NCBI RefSeq assembly: GCF_001949145.1
Contig: NW_019091416.1
Span: 1,884,782-1,948,781, forward strand
From: Acanthaster planci
Taxonomy: Eukaryota > Echinodermata > Asteroidea > Valvatida > Acanthasteridae
Length of the DNA: 64,000 bases
Direction of reading: 5' to 3'
Under the pieces are notes generated by a model. That model was not told where the DNA came from. It was given only the letters and a program-made list of their open reading frames with translations, and ran no database searches. This document shows positions 60,232 through 64,000 of the stretch, one piece after another. How positions within the stretch are numbered: position 1 is the first letter of the stretch; every line of letters starts with the position of its first letter. The position numbers were made by a program, and so were the translations under genes.

Positions 60232-60759
60232 GTGGGGCAGGGGACAACTGGGGAAAGATTGCGGGGAGACGCTAACAGAGGCTTTTGTGTGTGATATGTC
60301 ATTGCACCTGCAGGACTGGGCACATGTAGGCCATCAACTGCTTCAGTTCAGAGGTCTTGCAAGACCCACAACCCCAACCTGAAACTCAAGAAGGGACCAA
60401 CATGTAAGTTAACCATGCACAGGTCAGTATTTACAGTCTTCCAGTGCAATACCCACTTAGAGATCAACATTTTGTGGAAACTTGAGTCCGGTGACTCCAG
60501 TACTCACTCATTTTAGTGGTGCAGTGCAGGGTTATGAAGTGTACAGAATATGGACGATTGCTGGGTTAACTACTGCGTTGTGTTTATTTGCAATGGGAGG
60601 CAAACAGGTGGCCCTACGGAGAAGCAATTTGGATTTATATAGTGTACACTTACATGTACAAACTGAACAGGTACTTCAACGTTTTATGCTAACCAAGCTC
60701 CTTTTCCGGCAACTTTATAGATGTATTTGTACACTGTGAGCACATGGTTATTGCTTTCC

Positions 60760-61125
60760 TCTTTTCAGATGTGAGTCGTGAGCCCATGTGAAGCATTTGC
60801 AGCTCAACCTTGCCATACCTAGGAACAGTCTTAGACACATATACATGTAGGTCAAACCCATTGGCTGAAGAACAGAGCAAAGCCCATTTATGTATGCGAT
60901 TTTTGTGCAACCACTTGGTCGCACCACAGCGTCGCAAACTCAAGTGTTTGGACAAATACATGGGCATGTCGTGCGATTCTTCTTGACGTAAATAGCTCAC
61001 AAGGAAATCGAAAATGTCACACTGAAGTAAGTGGCCTATTTCTATGAGCCATGCCTCATCTTCTTCATTCTCTGAAGGGAAGCACGGCATTTTGTTGACT
61101 CTTTTGGCAAGTGGGACAAAACTGT
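60760..61125 (-). pseudogene. Open frame with faint piggyBac-transposase likeness
   Basis: The minus strand is open for about 120 codons. The middle part reads RRCGATKWLHKNRIHKW, then NGFDLHVYVSK. Its spacing of basic residues, HKW and the following Y-x-x-K resembles the segment before the second catalytic region of piggyBac-type transposases (a basic stretch, P-x-KW, then DFxVYTGK). The usual catalytic aspartates are not visible, and no convincing splice sites bound it. It could be a decayed transposase, a domesticated derivative or an unrelated exon. Confidence 0.2.
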
Positions 61126-61410
61126 CAATAGCCCCAACTACACTGAGTTGTTTTCTTTAAGCTTTTTCTTTATTGCATAAGACTTTAATTTTTAACTTGT
61201 AGTTCTTGTTGGCAAGCAGCCTGTCAGTGTAGAAAGAATGTAATCTGAATAGCAAGTCTCGCATCGGAATCACTGCTCCACACAATTTGCATTTAAGCTC
61301 CTTGGTATTTCTTTTATTTAGTTTCCTTTGTGAAGTAGACCCATATAAGGCTTAGAATGCCAGGATTCACTAGAGTGCCACATTGACACGGTGGGGAGTG
61401 CTTGACCAGC

Positions 61411-61614
61411 TTCGAGTACAGTGATGTGGACCTGATGGTAGCCGAGACAGCGTTGAAGGCCAAGACTTTTCCTGAAGACCACCTCAAGCTACCGGTCAAG
61501 CACACTGTCAAGTACACCCACCATTATATGTGTCGATGTATAGCTAAATCTGTGCTATCATCTCCTCAAATTGACCCAGACCACAGGCTCTATGGTCTGG
61601 CACTCTCGAGCCCT
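61411..61614 (+). CDS. Candidate internal exon, product unknown
   Basis: A plus-strand frame (FEYSDVDLMVAETALKAKTF and on to HRLYGLALSSP) ends at a consensus donor, CCCTCT/GTAAGT. A plausible acceptor, gcttgaccag/C, precedes it. Codon use looks coding-like and CpG is locally higher than in the flanks. A very good plus-strand acceptor (ttcttttgcttttggcag) follows at 61848. Joining the two keeps the frame only for about eleven more codons, so that second exon would be terminal. No family recognised. The minus strand is also open here, so the call is tentative. Confidence 0.3.
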
Positions 61615-61929
61615 CTGTAAGTTAAATTCATCAATCTATACCCCATGTATTTCCACTGCCTTGCTTTATTTTGTTGAGTTTTATACAGCGTGCTTTTTGT
61701 TTTCTGGTTTTTGACACGCAGCCTTTGGGCCTCGGATTTGAGGAAGCAGTTCATCTGTTTATTTTATTCATTTTTGTATAAATTCATTTAGTTTTGTTTG
61801 ATTTTGTTTAGATTGCATTTATAAGTTATTTCTTTTGCTTTTGGCAGATTGCAAAAGCCCATACTTTTCTTTTAATTTTCTAAAAGTTCTTCGAGTTGAA
61901 TATTGCATACAATGTGCTGGGAACCCATG

Positions 61930-62195
61930 TTAAATTGACGTCATCAGAATTAAACTTTCACTGTCCATCTGTTCCGTTGTTATCTTTGTTGAGTTTGTCT
62001 GATCTCCGTCATTTTCAAAATAAAATCCAGTCTGTTTGTGACCAAGACAACAAAGGCAGTCATTATGAAACATAAGACCGTTATTGAGAGGGCAACAAGC
62101 GTGACACTGAATACCCTTACCAGTAAATGTCGTACAAATGAATGGAGTCTGCGCGTGCATTGGTTCACATGCTGGTTCCTGCGCTAATGCAATCT
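61930..62195 (-). CDS. Candidate exon, Cys-rich or transmembrane, frame unsure
   Basis: Two minus-strand frames are open together. One (stop at 61930-61932) reads a cysteine-rich stretch, QCHACC then HNDCLCCLGHK, with an acidic tail. The other (61980-62168) reads one strongly hydrophobic segment, VFSVTLVALSITVLCFIMTA and onward, then a short basic tail. CpG is locally elevated as in exons. An acceptor-like gcgcag precedes at about 62180, but its pyrimidine tract is poor. Which frame, if any, is translated cannot be decided by eye. Confidence 0.2.
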
Positions 62196-64000
62196 ACAAA
62201 CATTGTGCGAGTTCAGTATTCACTTCGGTGCTCAATACTGAATACGAAGCACCGTACAACACAAGTAATTGTATAGTGTTGGGACTGCAGAAGAATATAA
62301 AGATAGTAAACACTTAGCAATGGCAAGCTGTTCAGAGGAAATTTTGCCACCTTCTCTTGGAGTTGTTCTCAATATCATTTATTAGGACAGACTAGGTAAA
62401 ATTTAAAGAAACATTGAAATTGGACACAGATACACAATGCAGCACCTGAAAATGTTGGTTGACATCTGTCACACCACCTGCCATGGGCAATCTGACAAGC
62501 GGAAGAAATTAAGTTTTGAGGGTGGACAATTAGATGACAGGTGTGTATCAGACTGGAATTGAATCTTAGACATCATGCTTAAGTCATTATAAAAACTGTA
62601 AAACTGGTCCATCTACCAGGTTACATCGATGCCATTTTGAGAGACAACGTGACGAACAAAACAAAGCCCTGCAGACAAATCCAGTGACCATGGTAATGCC
62701 ACCCCTGGTCATTTGCGGTGGCCCCCTTTAATGGCAGTAATCTTTATGACAACTGTTCCATGTTAGTAGCTTCATACAACACCCGACACAATGCTGACCA
62801 CCACTGAAGCGGGCCACCAGGAATGTCCAATAAACGTCAGTGAATTCGTCTATAGCCACAGGAGGAGATGCTACTGCAGGTTGAGTTTCCTCTCAGATGA
62901 TAAAGAATCCAAGCCATGTGCTGGGTGAGAGGCAGCCCGTGATAAATTGCATACCATTAGGCTTCTGAACTTTTTTTCGGATGCACACTGTGGGAATACA
63001 AGTGGGCCCTTGGTAATGTGGAAAAACAACTTATGACCCATTGTCGCTTTCTGGATGATACCCTAAACTGCGGAGCACTAGTCTTAAACTTGGAGGGGGA
63101 GGGGGTTGGAACGCTGATGCCGGAATAGCAAAAGAGGTGGAACCAAGTTCACATTGATGGAACAAGTCACTGGATGTCAGATCCTCGGCAATAGGATCCA
63201 GTCTCAAATTTCAGGAGAAATTGTAGAGGACAGGGCAAATGTCTGCAAGGCAGCTTAAGCGATATGCAGTCCCATACAGATTTTCCAAGAGCTTTAGATA
63301 GTAAAAACATTTGCTGAGTTGCTGATGGGCGCCAGTGTGGGAATTCGCATTATCCTCTTCCTCACCAGGATGTTTTGAATTCTCTCCTTTTTTTCCTTCT
63401 CTGAATTTGGGGGGAATTTCGGCTGTGTGGTTTCTGTGGAGCTGAGGTTTATTTCGCTTTTGTACCAGGCTTGCCCAAAGCTCTAGGTTGTTTGGTGGAC
63501 ACAAGGTTGGGCAGATGTTGGATTCTCAGTCCTCCAATTCTAGCGACTAACACTAAATGCCAACTGCGATAGCAATATTAAACAAAGATGTCTCTCCACA
63601 CTCTCAGCATTTTCCCGCTGACTCTACGCCCCTTCTTCAATAACTGACTTGTTCGCAACTTGACAATTTGCACTCGTCCGTCCCCCACAACAAACCCATG
63701 AGCTAAAAAAGAATGAAGAAAAGATACAGTGTCACCCGAGTATTTGGAGGTGATGAATGAGTCTGAAGCAGACCCTGTTAGCGCCAGTAGTAATGGCTTA
63801 GCAAAGCTGTCTCACAAGAGGGCACCACGGCATACAACGGAAGGCCACATGCCTTCCTCAACAAACTTGTGCGGTGACCAGACTTAGTCTTGTCACGACT
63901 GTGGAGGCACCAGGTTCGCATGCAGGCGATATGCGGACTCTCAATACATGTATGTGTATCTCCTTTCCTCGACCGACTGGGTACTTCTCCAGTCCGAAGG
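62196..64000. other. CpG-poor end of the window, no exon assigned
   Basis: No supported gene. The minus-strand frame of 97 codons at 63211-63504 is hydrophilic, without domain or splice evidence. Nothing repeat-like was identified with confidence. Confidence 0.35.

Noticed and set aside
1-64000. CRISPR array, prokaryotic defence or viral system
   Set aside because: No regularly spaced direct repeats with unique spacers and no prokaryotic gene organisation. No retroviral or viral protein was recognised; the repeats found are inverted-repeat elements and SINEs.

Overview
This is eukaryotic genomic DNA, probably from a marine invertebrate deuterostome (echinoderm, hemichordate or cephalochordate). 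The reasons are a spliced rhodopsin-class receptor gene, long repeat-filled intergenic DNA, a tRNA-derived SINE, many short inverted-repeat (MITE-like) elements, and a sharp CpG-rich/CpG-poor compartment change typical of invertebrates with mosaic methylation. I cannot name the species. There is nothing bacterial here: no operons and no CRISPR array.

The one secure gene is a plus-strand two-exon G protein-coupled receptor: exon 1 at 15305-15837 (N-terminus to the end of TM3), a 5.8 kb intron, and exon 2 at 21673-22396 (ICL2 to the C-terminus), 418 residues in total. Splice sites, phase and all seven transmembrane segments agree. It looks like a neuropeptide-type receptor, but I cannot assign its ligand.

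From 1 to about 46.2 kb the rest is intergenic and intronic DNA made largely of non-autonomous DNA transposons, several nested. They include a three-level nest at 1.5-2.3 kb; an element with GATATC palindrome arrays at 2.6-3.0 kb inside a repeat whose empty form lies at 17.3 kb; a MITE-in-MITE composite at 5.5-5.9 kb that recurs at 26.5-26.8 kb; a decayed RecQ-like helicase fragment in the receptor intron; a TTA-flanked element at 26.8-27.3 kb; a TTAA-flanked element at 28.1-28.6 kb; and a long-armed foldback element with 8-bp target duplications at 33.0-33.7 kb. A 194-bp assembly gap lies at 7841-8034.

From about 46.2 kb to the end CpG falls several-fold. In invertebrates this usually marks the germline-methylated body of a broadly expressed gene. 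No product could be named there, but there are candidate exons. The best is a minus-strand terminal exon at 55326-55549 (strong acceptor, stop codon, nearby AATAAA) encoding a C-terminal hydrophobic anchor. Weaker ones lie near 60.8-62.2 kb on both strands.
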